Shown one piece after another: positions 1 to 8,134 of a stretch of DNA of 64,000 nt. The notes below the pieces were generated by a model. That model did not search any database. It was not told where the DNA came from and saw only the letters and a list, made by a program, of their open reading frames with translations. Positions within the stretch are counted from its first letter, which is position 1. Each line of letters starts with the position of its first letter. Made by a program: the position numbers and the translations under genes. Source of the DNA: Desulfuromonas sp. (lineage in GTDB: Bacteria; Desulfobacterota; Desulfuromonadia; Desulfuromonadales; Geothermobacteraceae); NCBI GenBank assembly GCA_002868905.1, contig PKUA01000018.1, positions 1 to 64,000 on the forward strand, read 5' to 3'.

Positions 1-1
1 C

Positions 2-77
<76 letters not shown>

Positions 78-89
78 AAAGAGACGTCG

Positions 90-119
90 TTTATAGCGAA
101 ATGACGCGGTGACTGTCAA
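90..119 (-). promoter_or_regulatory. sigma-70 promoter of tRNA-Phe
   Basis: On the minus strand a perfect TTGACA (119-114) is followed after 18 nt by TATAAA (95-90). Transcription should start near position 83, a few bases before the mature tRNA 5' end at 77. Confidence 0.8.
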
Positions 120-301
120 GAAGAATTTAGCGGGGTTTTGCGGACGGCTCTGCCCTTGCAGCCTGGGCCGGATTTGTGTTTTCACCGATCTATGTTAAAA
201 ATATACACTAGTAACTTGTTGAAATTCATCGTGTTGTCACTCTCATCCAAGAAAAGACAGCGTAGCATCCTCTGCCGAACGGGAATTTGGCTCCCGCAGT
301 C

Positions 302-1099
302 ATGAACGAAAAAGACGACCCGCTCAAAACATTTTTCCGGGAACTGCCGGGCGCAGCGCGCAAGATATTGCTGCTCGACTACGACGGGACCCTGGCGCCG
401 TTCCGGGTGGAAAGGGATCAGGCCGTCCCCTACCCCGGCATCCGTGAGATACTCACGCGAATTGAAGATTCGGGCAACTGCCGACTGGTCATTATCTCCG
501 GACGCGGGGTGAAGGATGTCCGTCCCTTGCTCGGACTGGAACCACCGCCGGAGATCTGGGGATGCCACGGCTGGGAGCGTCTGCTCCCTGACGAACGTCT
601 GCTTCCTCCAGAACTGCCAGTCGCGGCACAACAAGGTCTGATAGCGGCGCGGACCTGGAGCGAGCAGCTGGGGCTGGGTGAGCGCCTGGAGGTGAAACCT
701 GCCTCGGTGGCGGTTCACTGGCGCGGCCTTACAGAGGACGAAATTTCTGCGTTGCGCGACAAGGTCACGGTCGCCTGGCAAGAGGTCATCGTCGGATCGG
801 CACTCGAACTCCATCACTTCGATGGTGGCCTCGAACTACGCTGCCCGGGACGCGACAAGGGGTTCGCGGTCCGGACGGTCCTGGCAGAGGAGCCGTCCGG
901 AACGACGGTTGCCTACCTGGGGGATGACCTGACAGACGAGGACGCCTTCAAGGCGCTGCAAGGACACGGTCTCGGGGTGCTGGTCCGGCAAGAAGCGCGA
1001 CCGACGGCGGCGAGCCTGAGGATTACCCCCCCGGAAGAGCTGCTCGATTTCCTGAGGCGCTGGGCGGATGCTTGCGAGGAGAACATGCACCATGGATGA
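302..1099 (+). CDS. otsB: trehalose-6-phosphate phosphatase
   Basis: Removes phosphate from trehalose-6-phosphate, the second step of the OtsAB trehalose route in the cytoplasm. The 265-residue product has the HAD-family nucleophile motif DYDGT at residues 26-30 and a late acidic motif GDDLTDEDAF near 210, as expected for trehalose phosphatases of about 260-280 residues. ATG 302 is taken as start; an in-frame TTG at 287 is an alternative and neither has a convincing ribosome binding site. It overlaps the next gene, otsA, by 8 nt, so the two are translationally coupled. The gene order is phosphatase first, the reverse of the order common in enterobacteria. Confidence 0.9.
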   Translation: MNEKDDPLKTFFRELPGAARKILLLDYDGTLAPFRVERDQAVPYPGIREILTRIEDSGNCRLVIISGRGVKDVRPLLGLEPPPEIWGCHGWERLLPDERLLPPELPVAAQQGLIAARTWSEQLGLGERLEVKPASVAVHWRGLTEDEISALRDKVTVAWQEVIVGSALELHHFDGGLELRCPGRDKGFAVRTVLAEEPSGTTVAYLGDDLTDEDAFKALQGHGLGVLVRQEARPTAASLRITPPEELLDFLRRWADACEENMHHG

Positions 1100-2522
1100 T
1101 AAACGCTTGCTGGTCGTTTCCAACCGATTGCCGATCGTGGTTTCGGAGCAGGAAGGCAATTGGCAGATCACCCCCGGTAGTGGCGGCCTGGTAACGGCGC
1201 TGGAGCCAGTAATCAGGGGCCAGGGGGGAACCTGGGTCGGCTGGCCCGGCTGCGACAGTTCGGTTCCCCTTGACGAACTGCTCGATCATTTCCGGCAGGA
1301 ACAAGGCTACCAGCTTGGCGCGGTTCCGCTCGGAGATGACGAAGTGGAGCGCTATTACCGCGGATTCTCCAACGAAACCCTCTGGCCGCTGTTCCATGAC
1401 CTGCTCGGGCACTGCCACTTCAGCGGTACCAACTGGACGACCTACCAGGAGGTCAACCGAAAGTTCGCCGCGGCGACCGCCGACCTGGCCGACGAAGATC
1501 ACATCGTCTGGATTCACGATTATCAGCTCGCCCTGGTCGGACACCACCTGCGGGAGATGGGAGTGGAACAGACCCTCGGCTACTTCCTCCATATCCCCTT
1601 CCCCTCCCTCGACCTGTTCCGGCGACTCCCCTGGAAGGAAGAGCTTATGCGCGGTCTGCTCGATTACGACCTGCTCGGCTTCCAGACTCTGCGCGACCGG
1701 CGAAACTTCGTTCAGTGCGCTACCGCCCTGATCCCCGGGGTCGAGACCGTGCGTCGCCACCGCCATTTTTCGGTGTTGCGGCATGGCGAGCGGCTGGTGC
1801 GGGTCGGGCACTTCCCGATCAGCATCGATTTCAACGAGTTCGACCAGGGGGCACGCTCCCACGAGGTCGACGAAGCCGCATGGTACCTGCACGAGAACCT
1901 GCAGGGGCGGCAGCTGGTGCTCGGAATCGACCGCCTCGACTACACCAAGGGGCTGCCGGAACGGCTCTACGCCTTCGAACGGGCGTTGGAGATGGCCCCC
2001 GAGCTGCACGGCAATATTACCCTGCTGCAGGTCGTGGTCCCGAGCCGCACCCTGGTCCCCGACTACCAGAACCTCAAGGAGCTGCTCGATCGGGAGGTCG
2101 GCCGGATCAACGCCCGCTTCTCCCAATCCGGCTGGGTCCCGATCCACTATATCTACCGTTCCCTCGACCGGACCCAGCTGCTGGCCCACTACCGGACCTC
2201 GGAGGTCGCCTTCATCACCCCGCTGCGCGACGGCATGAACCTGGTGGCCAAGGAATATTGCGCCTGCTCCATCGACAACAACGGCGTCCTGCTGTTGAGC
2301 GAGTTCGCGGGGGCGGCCGATCAACTCGGGCAGCATGCGCTGCTGGTCAACCCCTACGACCTCGACCGGACCGCGGGTGCGATCATCGAGGCCTTCAAAA
2401 TGCCGACGGACGAACGCCGCTTCCGCATGAGCCGCCTGCGCAACGAAGTCAAACGCAACGACGTACACCGCTGGGTCGGAAGGTTCCTCAACGTCCTGCA
2501 GATGCCGCTTCCGCAAGGTTAG
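1092..2522 (+). CDS. otsA: trehalose-6-phosphate synthase
   Basis: Glycosyltransferase family 20 enzyme that joins glucose from a nucleotide sugar to glucose-6-phosphate, making trehalose-6-phosphate for the adjacent phosphatase. The 476-residue length is typical. Recognisable family segments are the N-terminal [10 protein letters not shown], the substrate loop [38 protein letters not shown] and the C-terminal [20 protein letters not shown] 1092 is chosen because GAGGAG lies 10 nt upstream and the family N-terminus begins right after it; an upstream in-frame start at 1068 would add eight unrelated residues. Trehalose here probably serves osmotic or desiccation protection. Confidence 0.95.
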   Translation: MDDKRLLVVSNRLPIVVSEQEGNWQITPGSGGLVTALEPVIRGQGGTWVGWPGCDSSVPLDELLDHFRQEQGYQLGAVPLGDDEVERYYRGFSNETLWPLFHDLLGHCHFSGTNWTTYQEVNRKFAAATADLADEDHIVWIHDYQLALVGHHLREMGVEQTLGYFLHIPFPSLDLFRRLPWKEELMRGLLDYDLLGFQTLRDRRNFVQCATALIPGVETVRRHRHFSVLRHGERLVRVGHFPISIDFNEFDQGARSHEVDEAAWYLHENLQGRQLVLGIDRLDYTKGLPERLYAFERALEMAPELHGNITLLQVVVPSRTLVPDYQNLKELLDREVGRINARFSQSGWVPIHYIYRSLDRTQLLAHYRTSEVAFITPLRDGMNLVAKEYCACSIDNNGVLLLSEFAGAADQLGQHALLVNPYDLDRTAGAIIEAFKMPTDERRFRMSRLRNEVKRNDVHRWVGRFLNVLQMPLPQG

Positions 2523-2525
2523 CGC

Positions 2526-2554
2526 TTGCCATTTTTCAACGATTCTGTTACACA
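2526..2554 (+). promoter_or_regulatory. candidate promoter of the DAHP synthase leader
   Basis: TTGCCA (2526-2531) and TACACA (2549-2554) are separated by 17 nt, just after the otsA stop. The -10 box is weak. It would place the start of the aromatic leader RNA near 2561, upstream of the leader peptide. Confidence 0.4.
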
Positions 2555-2598
2555 AACAGCCACGACTTTCATCGGAGCGAGTTGCTGTGACCCTCACC

Positions 2599-2679
2599 AT
2601 GACCCGATTTTTTGACTTTTGCTTCTGGTACGGCTTTTTTACCTGGCCGTCTGCCCAGTGGCGAAGTCCGGGTCGGTGA
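2599..2679 (+). CDS. aromatic leader peptide (26 aa) of the DAHP synthase attenuator
   Basis: A 26-codon open frame with an extreme composition: Phe at codons 4, 5, 7, 9, 13 and 14, Trp at 10, 16 and 21, and Tyr at 11, so 10 of 26 residues are aromatic. This is the signature of a leader peptide whose translation senses charged tRNA-Phe, tRNA-Trp and tRNA-Tyr. Its last third encodes the RNA strand that can pair with the downstream terminator arm. No strong ribosome binding site is visible; the nearest purine-rich run is about 20 nt upstream. The peptide itself is expected to have no function. It directly precedes the aromatic-pathway entry enzyme. Confidence 0.8.
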   Translation: MTRFFDFCFWYGFFTWPSAQWRSPGR

Positions 2680-2742
2680 TCTGACACCTCCCTCCTTGAC
2701 AAAACCATGGGCAGAGCGGCGCCGTCTCTCCCGTGGTTTTTT
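2646..2742 (+). terminator. attenuator: antiterminator strand and intrinsic terminator before DAHP synthase
   Basis: The terminator pairs 2701-2716 with 2726-2740 (15 bp, one U-G pair, one bulge) and ends in six T (2737-2742). Its 5' arm can instead pair with 2646-2661 inside the leader peptide frame: 4 + 8 + 3 bp with two single-base bulges. The two folds are mutually exclusive, the standard arrangement of ribosome-controlled attenuation. A ribosome stalled at the aromatic codons (2608-2640) leaves 2646-2661 free to pair, allowing read-through; a ribosome that runs on to the stop at 2677 covers it and termination follows. Confidence 0.85.
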
Positions 2743-2858
2743 CGTTTCAGGTCGATGCAATCAAGAACAAACCACCGCCGAGACACCGAAAGCGTAACCC
2801 GGCCCAACCACCAATGTAACGGAACCGAACGCATCGACCTGATACGGAGAGGAAAATC

Positions 2859-3878
2859 ATGATTATCGTCATGCAGCAAGGAGCCAGCCGCGACGAGCTG
2901 GCCGAAGTGAAGAAGCGGATTCGCGATCTCGGTTACAAGCCGCACGTGATCCACGGGGCCACCCGCAACGTGATCGGTGCGGTCGGCGACGAGCGGGGTA
3001 AATCGGTCCTGCAATCCCTCGAGTCGCTGCCGGGGGTCGAAAACGTGGTCCCGATCCTCAAGCCGTTCAAGCTCGCCAGCCGCGAGGTCAAACCGGAACC
3101 GAGCGAGGTGGAAATTGCGCCGGGGCTGGTGGTCGGCGGCAAGGAGCTGATCGTCATCGCCGGCCCCTGCTCGGTGGAGAGCGAGGAACAGATCGTCGGG
3201 ACTGCAAAGAGCGTAAAACAGGCCGGTGCAAAACTGCTGCGCGGCGGCGCCTACAAACCGCGGACCAGCCCCTACTCGTTCCAGGGGATGGAAGAAGATG
3301 GCCTGAAGCTGCTGGCGACGGCCCGGGCTGAGACCGGTCTGCCGATCGTCACCGAGGTGGTCAACCCGCGCGACGTCGAACTGGTGGCGCGTTACGCCGA
3401 CGTGATGCAGGTCGGAGCCCGCAACGTGCAGAACTTCGCCCTGCTGAAGATGCTCGGTCAGCTCGACAAGCCGATCCTGCTCAAGCGGGGGATGGCGACC
3501 ACCATCCAGGAATTTCTGATGAGCGCCGAATATATCCTCAGTGAAGGAAACCAGAAGGTCATCCTCTGCGAGCGCGGCATCCGCACCTTCGAAACCGCCA
3601 CACGCAACACTCTCGATATTTCAGCGGTCCCGGTGCTCAAGGGCCAGACCCATCTGCCGGTCATCATCGATCCGTCCCACGCCACCGGCCATGCCCACCT
3701 GGTGCCGTCAATGTGTTATGCGTCAGTCGCCGCCGGCGCAGACGGCCTGATCGTGGAGGTACATCCGACACCGGAGACCGCCGCCAGCGATGGGCCCCAG
3801 TCGCTGCGCCCCGCGGAATTCAGCGCCATGATGGAAAAGCTCACTCTTTTCGCCTCGGCGGCGGAAAGATCTCTTTAA
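2859..3878 (+). CDS. aroF: 3-deoxy-7-phosphoheptulonate (DAHP) synthase
   Basis: Condenses phosphoenolpyruvate and erythrose-4-phosphate, the first step of the shikimate pathway to Phe, Tyr and Trp. The 339-residue protein has an N-terminal ferredoxin-like regulatory domain of about 70 residues, as in the Thermotoga-type enzyme, where that domain mediates Tyr/Phe feedback inhibition. The catalytic barrel follows, with GPCSVES near 105, KPRTSPYSFQG near 140 and DPSHATGH near 280. ATG 2859 has GGAGAGG upstream. The enzyme is thus probably controlled twice: by feedback through this domain and by the attenuator just before it. Confidence 0.95.
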   Translation: MIIVMQQGASRDELAEVKKRIRDLGYKPHVIHGATRNVIGAVGDERGKSVLQSLESLPGVENVVPILKPFKLASREVKPEPSEVEIAPGLVVGGKELIVIAGPCSVESEEQIVGTAKSVKQAGAKLLRGGAYKPRTSPYSFQGMEEDGLKLLATARAETGLPIVTEVVNPRDVELVARYADVMQVGARNVQNFALLKMLGQLDKPILLKRGMATTIQEFLMSAEYILSEGNQKVILCERGIRTFETATRNTLDISAVPVLKGQTHLPVIIDPSHATGHAHLVPSMCYASVAAGADGLIVEVHPTPETAASDGPQSLRPAEFSAMMEKLTLFASAAERSL

Positions 3879-3889
3879 AAGGTCAAGAC

Positions 3890-4156
3890 ATGTATCTGAT
3901 CCCGTTGAACCAGCTTGAGAGCGTCGAGCTGGTGATTCACGCCCTGAAGGTCGCCGGCGGTGAAGCCGATTGCTCCACCTGTCCCGCGCGCAAGGTCTGC
4001 ATGAAGCAATGTCTTACCATTGCCGCCGCCATCGAAAACATGATCGGCACAGAAACCCTGCCGCACCTCGATGCGGACCAGCAGCCGGAAAATGACCCAC
4101 CGGCGCCGCAGGCGAGCGAACCACCCAAAACGAGTCACCTGAAGCGTATCAAGTAG
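3890..4156 (+). CDS. small Cys-rich hypothetical protein
   Basis: I do not recognise this 88-residue protein. Residues 27-41 hold a Cys cluster of the form CxxCx5CxxxC (CSTCPARKVCMKQC), able to bind a metal or an Fe-S cluster. The region before it is a short amphipathic stretch and the tail (from about 58) is Pro/Glu/Lys-rich and probably disordered. It starts 11 nt after the DAHP synthase stop and ends 18 nt before the DUF1015 gene, so it is most likely cotranscribed with both. No signal peptide or membrane segment is present. ATG 3890 is used, with a weak AAAGG upstream. Confidence 0.75.
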   Translation: MYLIPLNQLESVELVIHALKVAGGEADCSTCPARKVCMKQCLTIAAAIENMIGTETLPHLDADQQPENDPPAPQASEPPKTSHLKRIK

Positions 4157-4174
4157 TCTGGAGGAGAGATTTCA

Positions 4175-5518
4175 ATGGATTTTACCCAGATTGGACTGCA
4201 ACTTCCCGAGATCCTGCTGCCGGCCCAAGGCGTCGATCCGGTCAAATGGGCGGTCATAGCCTGCGACCAGTACACCTCCCAACCGGACTACTGGCGGAAG
4301 CTGGCCGAGACCGTCGGCGATGCGCCGTCGACCCTGAAAATCACATTCCCCGAGGTTTATCTCGAACAGCCGGACGAGACGGAACGGATCGAGGCGATCA
4401 ACACCGAGATGCACCGCTATCTCGACCAGGGGGTTCTGCAACCGCAGGCACCCGGGTTTGTCCTGGTCGACCGCAAGACCGCCCATGCCCCGTCGCGCAA
4501 GGGGCTGATGGTCGCCCTCGACCTGCAACGGTATGACTACAGCACCGGATCGACCAGCCTGATCCGGGCGACGGAGGGGACGATCCTCGACCGCCTGCCG
4601 CCGCGCATCAGGGTGCGTGAAAATGCCTGCCTCGAAACCCCGCACATCATGGTGCTGATCGACGACCCGGAACGGACCGTCATCGAACCGCTGTTCGACC
4701 AGGACCTGCCGCAATTGTATGATTTCGAGCTTCTGGCCAACGGTGGACATCTCAAGGGATGGCAGGTGACCGACCCGGCGCTGCTGCAGCAGGTCGGCAC
4801 AAAACTCGCCGCCCTGGCCGACCCCGAAAGTTTCCGGGAGAAATACCGCCTTGAGCAGACGCAGGCACCACTGCTTTTCGCCATGGGAGATGGCAACCAC
4901 TCTTTTGCCACCGCCAAGGCTATATGGGAGAAGCTCAAGGAAGACGCGTCCGACCCGGCCGAGGTCATGGACCATCCGGCCCGCTGGGCTCTGGTCGAGC
5001 TGGTCAATCTACATGACCCCGGCCTCGAATTCGAGGCGATCCACCGGGTGGTGTTCGGGGCCGAGCTCGATCACTTGGCGGAGGCGATGCAACGCTTCGT
5101 CTCCGAGCGGGGATGCGGCTTCAACCTGGCTGAACTGGCGAATGAGACCGCCGTGGAACAGGTTCTGTCCGAACCGGTCGACGAGTCGACCCATCGTATC
5201 CCGGTGGTGGCCGGCTCCCGTTTCGCCCTGCTCGAAGTGACCAGCCCGCAATTCAACCTGACCGTGGCGACCCTGCAGCAGTTCCTCGATGATTACCTCG
5301 CCACGACCAAGGCACGCATTGATTACATCCACGGCTCGGACGTGGTAACCGAACTCGGAGGCAAACAGGGCAACATCGGCTTCTACCTGCCGGCCATCTC
5401 CAAGTTCGAACTGTTCCGGACCATCATCCTCGACGGAGCCCTGCCCCGCAAAACCTTTTCCATGGGGGAGGCGGACGAGAAACGCTTTTATCTCGAGTGT
5501 CGTCGCATCGCCCGCTGA
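4175..5518 (+). CDS. DUF1015 family protein
   Basis: The 447-residue sequence matches the DUF1015 (COG4198) family: the opening DFTQIGLQLPEILLPA, the invariant-looking AVIACDQYTSQPDYW near 25, and GDGNHSFATAKAIWE near 240. Biochemical function is not established to my knowledge. No membrane segment is present, so it is a soluble cytoplasmic protein. It has a good ribosome binding site (GGAGGAGA) before ATG 4175 and sits between DAHP synthase and serA-serC. Its position next to serine biosynthesis suggests a role related to serine or phosphoserine metabolism; this is inference from context only. Confidence 0.85.
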   Translation: MDFTQIGLQLPEILLPAQGVDPVKWAVIACDQYTSQPDYWRKLAETVGDAPSTLKITFPEVYLEQPDETERIEAINTEMHRYLDQGVLQPQAPGFVLVDRKTAHAPSRKGLMVALDLQRYDYSTGSTSLIRATEGTILDRLPPRIRVRENACLETPHIMVLIDDPERTVIEPLFDQDLPQLYDFELLANGGHLKGWQVTDPALLQQVGTKLAALADPESFREKYRLEQTQAPLLFAMGDGNHSFATAKAIWEKLKEDASDPAEVMDHPARWALVELVNLHDPGLEFEAIHRVVFGAELDHLAEAMQRFVSERGCGFNLAELANETAVEQVLSEPVDESTHRIPVVAGSRFALLEVTSPQFNLTVATLQQFLDDYLATTKARIDYIHGSDVVTELGGKQGNIGFYLPAISKFELFRTIILDGALPRKTFSMGEADEKRFYLECRRIAR

Positions 5519-5526
5519 GCCGAAGA

Positions 5527-5556
5527 TTGACAGCAGGGAGGCTGGCATTGTTTAAT
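5527..5556 (+). promoter_or_regulatory. sigma-70 promoter of serA-serC
   Basis: A perfect TTGACA (5527-5532) is followed after 18 nt by TTTAAT (5551-5556), immediately after the DUF1015 stop codon. Transcription would start near 5563, giving a leader of about 150 nt before serA. Confidence 0.75.
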
Positions 5557-5586
5557 ACGCCCTGTTTTTCGAGCCGGCAACAAGAC

Positions 5587-5603
5587 CTGAACGTAAGGTT
5601 CAG
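5587..5603 (+). other. leader hairpin upstream of serA
   Basis: CTGAAC-gtaag-GTTCAG forms a perfect 6-bp hairpin with a 5-nt loop within the serA leader, about 20 nt before the mini-frame and terminator. It may be a transcription pause hairpin or part of a regulatory fold. Confidence 0.5.
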
Positions 5604-5621
5604 ACTCAAACCAGGGAACGG

Positions 5622-5654
5622 ATGATGAATTGTAACGACGGCCGCACCAGCTGA
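5622..5654 (+). CDS. possible 10-codon leader peptide of serA
   Basis: A mini-frame encoding MMNCNDGRTS, with AGGGA 4-7 nt before its two ATG codons. It includes Cys, Gly and, as last codon before the stop, Ser: three members of the serine amino-acid family. Codons 6-9 overlap the 5' arm of the terminator at 5638-5675, so a translating or stalled ribosome would disrupt it. Translation is unproven; a frame this short can arise by chance. Confidence 0.35.
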   Translation: MMNCNDGRTS

Positions 5655-5679
5655 TCCAAAGCAGGGTGCGGCCGTTTTT
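5638..5679 (+). terminator. intrinsic terminator in the serA leader
   Basis: An 11-bp perfect stem (5638-5648 with 5665-5675), a 16-nt loop and a run of five T. It lies downstream of the serA promoter and 37 nt before the serA start codon, so it must be bypassed for serA expression and is more likely an attenuator than a simple end of the DUF1015 transcript. Confidence 0.75.
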
Positions 5680-5716
5680 CTTGAACGCTTCATTCCATGG
5701 CACCAGGAGGCTTTCC

Positions 5717-6886
5717 ATGCATAAGATATTGACCTACAACAAGATTTCGGTTAAAGGACTGGACCGGTTCTCGCGTGAGAAGTACGAGATCGCGTCCGAG
5801 ATTTCCAAACCCGACGCGATCATGCTGCGCAGTCACGTGCTGACGCCCGAGACCATCCCGACGACCACCCGGGCCATCGGTCGGGCCGGAGCCGGGGTCA
5901 ACAACATCCCGGTGGCTAATTGTACCGAGCGGGGCATCGTGGTGTTCAATGCCCCCGGGGCCAACGCCAACGCGGTCAAAGAACTGGTCGTCATGGCGAT
6001 GCTGATGTCGACCCGGGATATCCTCGGCGGTATCGAGTTCGTCAAGCAGGAAGGGGGCGGCAAGGACGAGGCCTCCCTGCACAAACTGGTGGAGGACGGC
6101 AAGAAAAAGTTCGGCGGACAGGAGCTGGCCGGCAAGACCCTCGGTGTCGTCGGCCTCGGCGCCATCGGCTCCCAGGTCGCCGAGACCGCTCTCACCCTCG
6201 GCATGAAGGTGCTCGGGCTCGACCCCGCCCTCTCGGTCGATGCGGCCTGGCGCCTGTCACGCGACATCGAGCGGGTCGAAAACATGCAGACCCTGCTCTC
6301 CAAGTCCGATTACGTCACCCTGCACCTGCCGGTCCTGGAAGCGACCCGCAACCTGATTAACAAGGAGTTGGTCGAAAGCTTCAAGCCGGGTGGGGTCCTG
6401 CTCAATTTCTCGCGAGAGAAGCTGGTCGACACCGAGGCGATTGTCGCCGGGCTCGACAGCGGCAAAATCGGACGCTACGTGACCGACTTCCCGATGCCGC
6501 AGCTGATCGGTCGCGATGACGTGACCCTGATGCCGCACCTCGGAGCGAGCACGGTCGAGGCGGAAGAGAACTGCGCCATCATGGTCGCCGATCAGCTGAT
6601 GGATTTTCTGGAGCACGGCAACATCAAGAATTCGGTCAATTTCCCGGCGACCTACCTGGAACGGACCGAGGGCTACCGGATCGCCTTCTCCAATCGCAAC
6701 GTGCCGAAGATGCTGAACCAGGTCCTGTCGATTCTGGCGGACCGCAATCACAACGTGATCGACATGATCAACAAGAGCCGTGATGATATCGCCTACAACC
6801 TGATTGACGTCGAACGCGAGCCGAATCCGGACCTGGCCGAGGCCCTCGAAGCGATCGACGGTGTCATCAACGTGCGGATACTTTAA
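5717..6886 (+). CDS. serA: D-3-phosphoglycerate dehydrogenase, short form with ACT domain
   Basis: Oxidises 3-phosphoglycerate with NAD+, the first step of serine synthesis. The 389-residue protein has the 2-hydroxyacid dehydrogenase fold: GRAGAGVNNIP near 55, the NAD-binding GVVGLGAIGSQVA near 145, and the catalytic-His segment MPHLGASTVEAEENC near 275, then a C-terminal ACT domain (about 315-389) likely to bind serine. Start ATG 5717 has AGGAGG 6 nt upstream. serC follows after 47 nt. A second, longer paralogue lies at 11049-12641, so the two may have different regulation or substrates. Confidence 0.9.
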   Translation: MHKILTYNKISVKGLDRFSREKYEIASEISKPDAIMLRSHVLTPETIPTTTRAIGRAGAGVNNIPVANCTERGIVVFNAPGANANAVKELVVMAMLMSTRDILGGIEFVKQEGGGKDEASLHKLVEDGKKKFGGQELAGKTLGVVGLGAIGSQVAETALTLGMKVLGLDPALSVDAAWRLSRDIERVENMQTLLSKSDYVTLHLPVLEATRNLINKELVESFKPGGVLLNFSREKLVDTEAIVAGLDSGKIGRYVTDFPMPQLIGRDDVTLMPHLGASTVEAEENCAIMVADQLMDFLEHGNIKNSVNFPATYLERTEGYRIAFSNRNVPKMLNQVLSILADRNHNVIDMINKSRDDIAYNLIDVEREPNPDLAEALEAIDGVINVRIL

Positions 6887-6933
6887 ACCAGTTCTATATC
6901 TGATAACCACTGAGCGTGTGAGGAGGATTGACA

Positions 6934-8025
6934 ATGTCTGAGAAGGTATTCAATTTCGGAGCCGGGCCGGCGATGCTGCCGGTCCCCGTCATGGAGAGAA
7001 TTCGCGAGGAGTTTCTCGATTTCCAGGGGATGGGTGTCTCGATCATCGAGATCAGTCATCGCGCCAAGCAGTTCGAGAAAGTTCTGCTCGACGCCCAGGA
7101 GCGTTTCCGCCAGCTGACCAACCTGCCGGACAACTACAAGATCCTGTTCGTGCACGGCGGCGCCAGGATGCAGTTTTCGGCCTTGCCCCTGAACCTGGCC
7201 GGTCGCTCCGCCACGAAAAAATGTCTCTATGTCGAAACCGGCAACTTCGCCAAGCTGGCCAACAAGGACGCCAAACCGTTTGGCGACATCAGGGTCATCG
7301 CCAACACCGCTGATTCGAACTACGATCATATCCCGGAAATCTCCCCGGAGATGGTCGAGCAGGATGCCGCCTACCTCCACATCACCAGCAACAACACCAT
7401 TTACGGCTCCCGCTACAACAGCTTCCCCGAGACCGGATCCGTACCGTTGATCGCTGACCAGACGTCGGAGATCCTCTCCCGCGTCATCGACTACAGCAAG
7501 TTCGGCTGCATCTATGCCGGCCTGCAGAAAAACCTCGGCCCCTCCGGCACGGCGATTGTCGTCATCCGTGAGGATTTGCTCGGTCACGCCGCCGCCGAGA
7601 CTCCGCTCCTGCTCAATTACGAGCAGTGCGCCAAGGATAACTCCCTGACCAACACCGCCAACACCTTCGCCATCTACGTGACCGGCCTGGTCCTGGAATG
7701 GCTGCAGGAGCAGGGCGGGGTTGCCGCAATCGAAAAGGTCAACGAACAGAAAGCCAAGACCCTCTTCGACCTGATCGACGGGACCGATTACTTCCGCGGC
7801 GTTATCCGGCCCGAGTTCCGTGGCACCATGAACGTCAGCTTCAACCTGCCGAGCGAAGAGCTCGAGGCGAAGTTTCTCAAGGAAGCGGGGGAGCAGGGTC
7901 TGTATGCCCTCAAAGGGCACCGGAGCGTCGGCGGCATTCGCGCGTCAATCTACAATGCCATGCCGCAGGCCGGCGTCGAGGCTCTCGCCGCATTCATGCG
8001 CGAGTTCGAAAAGAACAACGGCTGA
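6934..8025 (+). CDS. serC: phosphoserine aminotransferase
   Basis: PLP enzyme that transaminates 3-phosphohydroxypyruvate with glutamate to phosphoserine, the second step of serine synthesis (also used for pyridoxal phosphate synthesis). The 363-residue protein opens with the family signature FNFGAGPAMLP, has the GARMQFSALPLNL segment, the likely PLP-lysine region GCIYAGLQKNLGPSG near 190-200, and ends with GGIRASIYNAMP. ATG 6934 has AGGAGG 7 nt upstream; a TTG six bases earlier is not needed. It forms an operon with serA and ends at a strong terminator. Confidence 0.96.
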   Translation: MSEKVFNFGAGPAMLPVPVMERIREEFLDFQGMGVSIIEISHRAKQFEKVLLDAQERFRQLTNLPDNYKILFVHGGARMQFSALPLNLAGRSATKKCLYVETGNFAKLANKDAKPFGDIRVIANTADSNYDHIPEISPEMVEQDAAYLHITSNNTIYGSRYNSFPETGSVPLIADQTSEILSRVIDYSKFGCIYAGLQKNLGPSGTAIVVIREDLLGHAAAETPLLLNYEQCAKDNSLTNTANTFAIYVTGLVLEWLQEQGGVAAIEKVNEQKAKTLFDLIDGTDYFRGVIRPEFRGTMNVSFNLPSEELEAKFLKEAGEQGLYALKGHRSVGGIRASIYNAMPQAGVEALAAFMREFEKNNG

Positions 8026-8048
8026 ACCACGACCAAATCATCCGTTAG

Positions 8049-8084
8049 AAAAGAGGTCGGGAGCTGTCGCTCCCGGCCTCTTTT
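8049..8084 (+). terminator. intrinsic terminator after serC
   Basis: A 16-bp stem (8049-8064 with 8069-8084, one G-U pair) with the four-base loop TGTC. The 3' arm itself ends in TTTT. It closes the serA-serC operon. Confidence 0.85.
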
Positions 8085-8134
8085 GGTTAGAAGGCTTGCA
8101 TCTCAACGGGAACTCGGCTTAATAATGGTTCAGT

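Noticed and set aside
1023-3014. 663-codon open frame antisense to otsA and the DAHP leader
   Set aside because: It runs opposite to two well-supported genes and its translation has no domain; such long antisense frames are common in GC-rich DNA.
5600-5680. T-box element before serA
   Set aside because: GGGTGCGGCCG recalls the T-box sequence, but no specifier loop or AG-bulge architecture is visible and the stem is an ordinary terminator.
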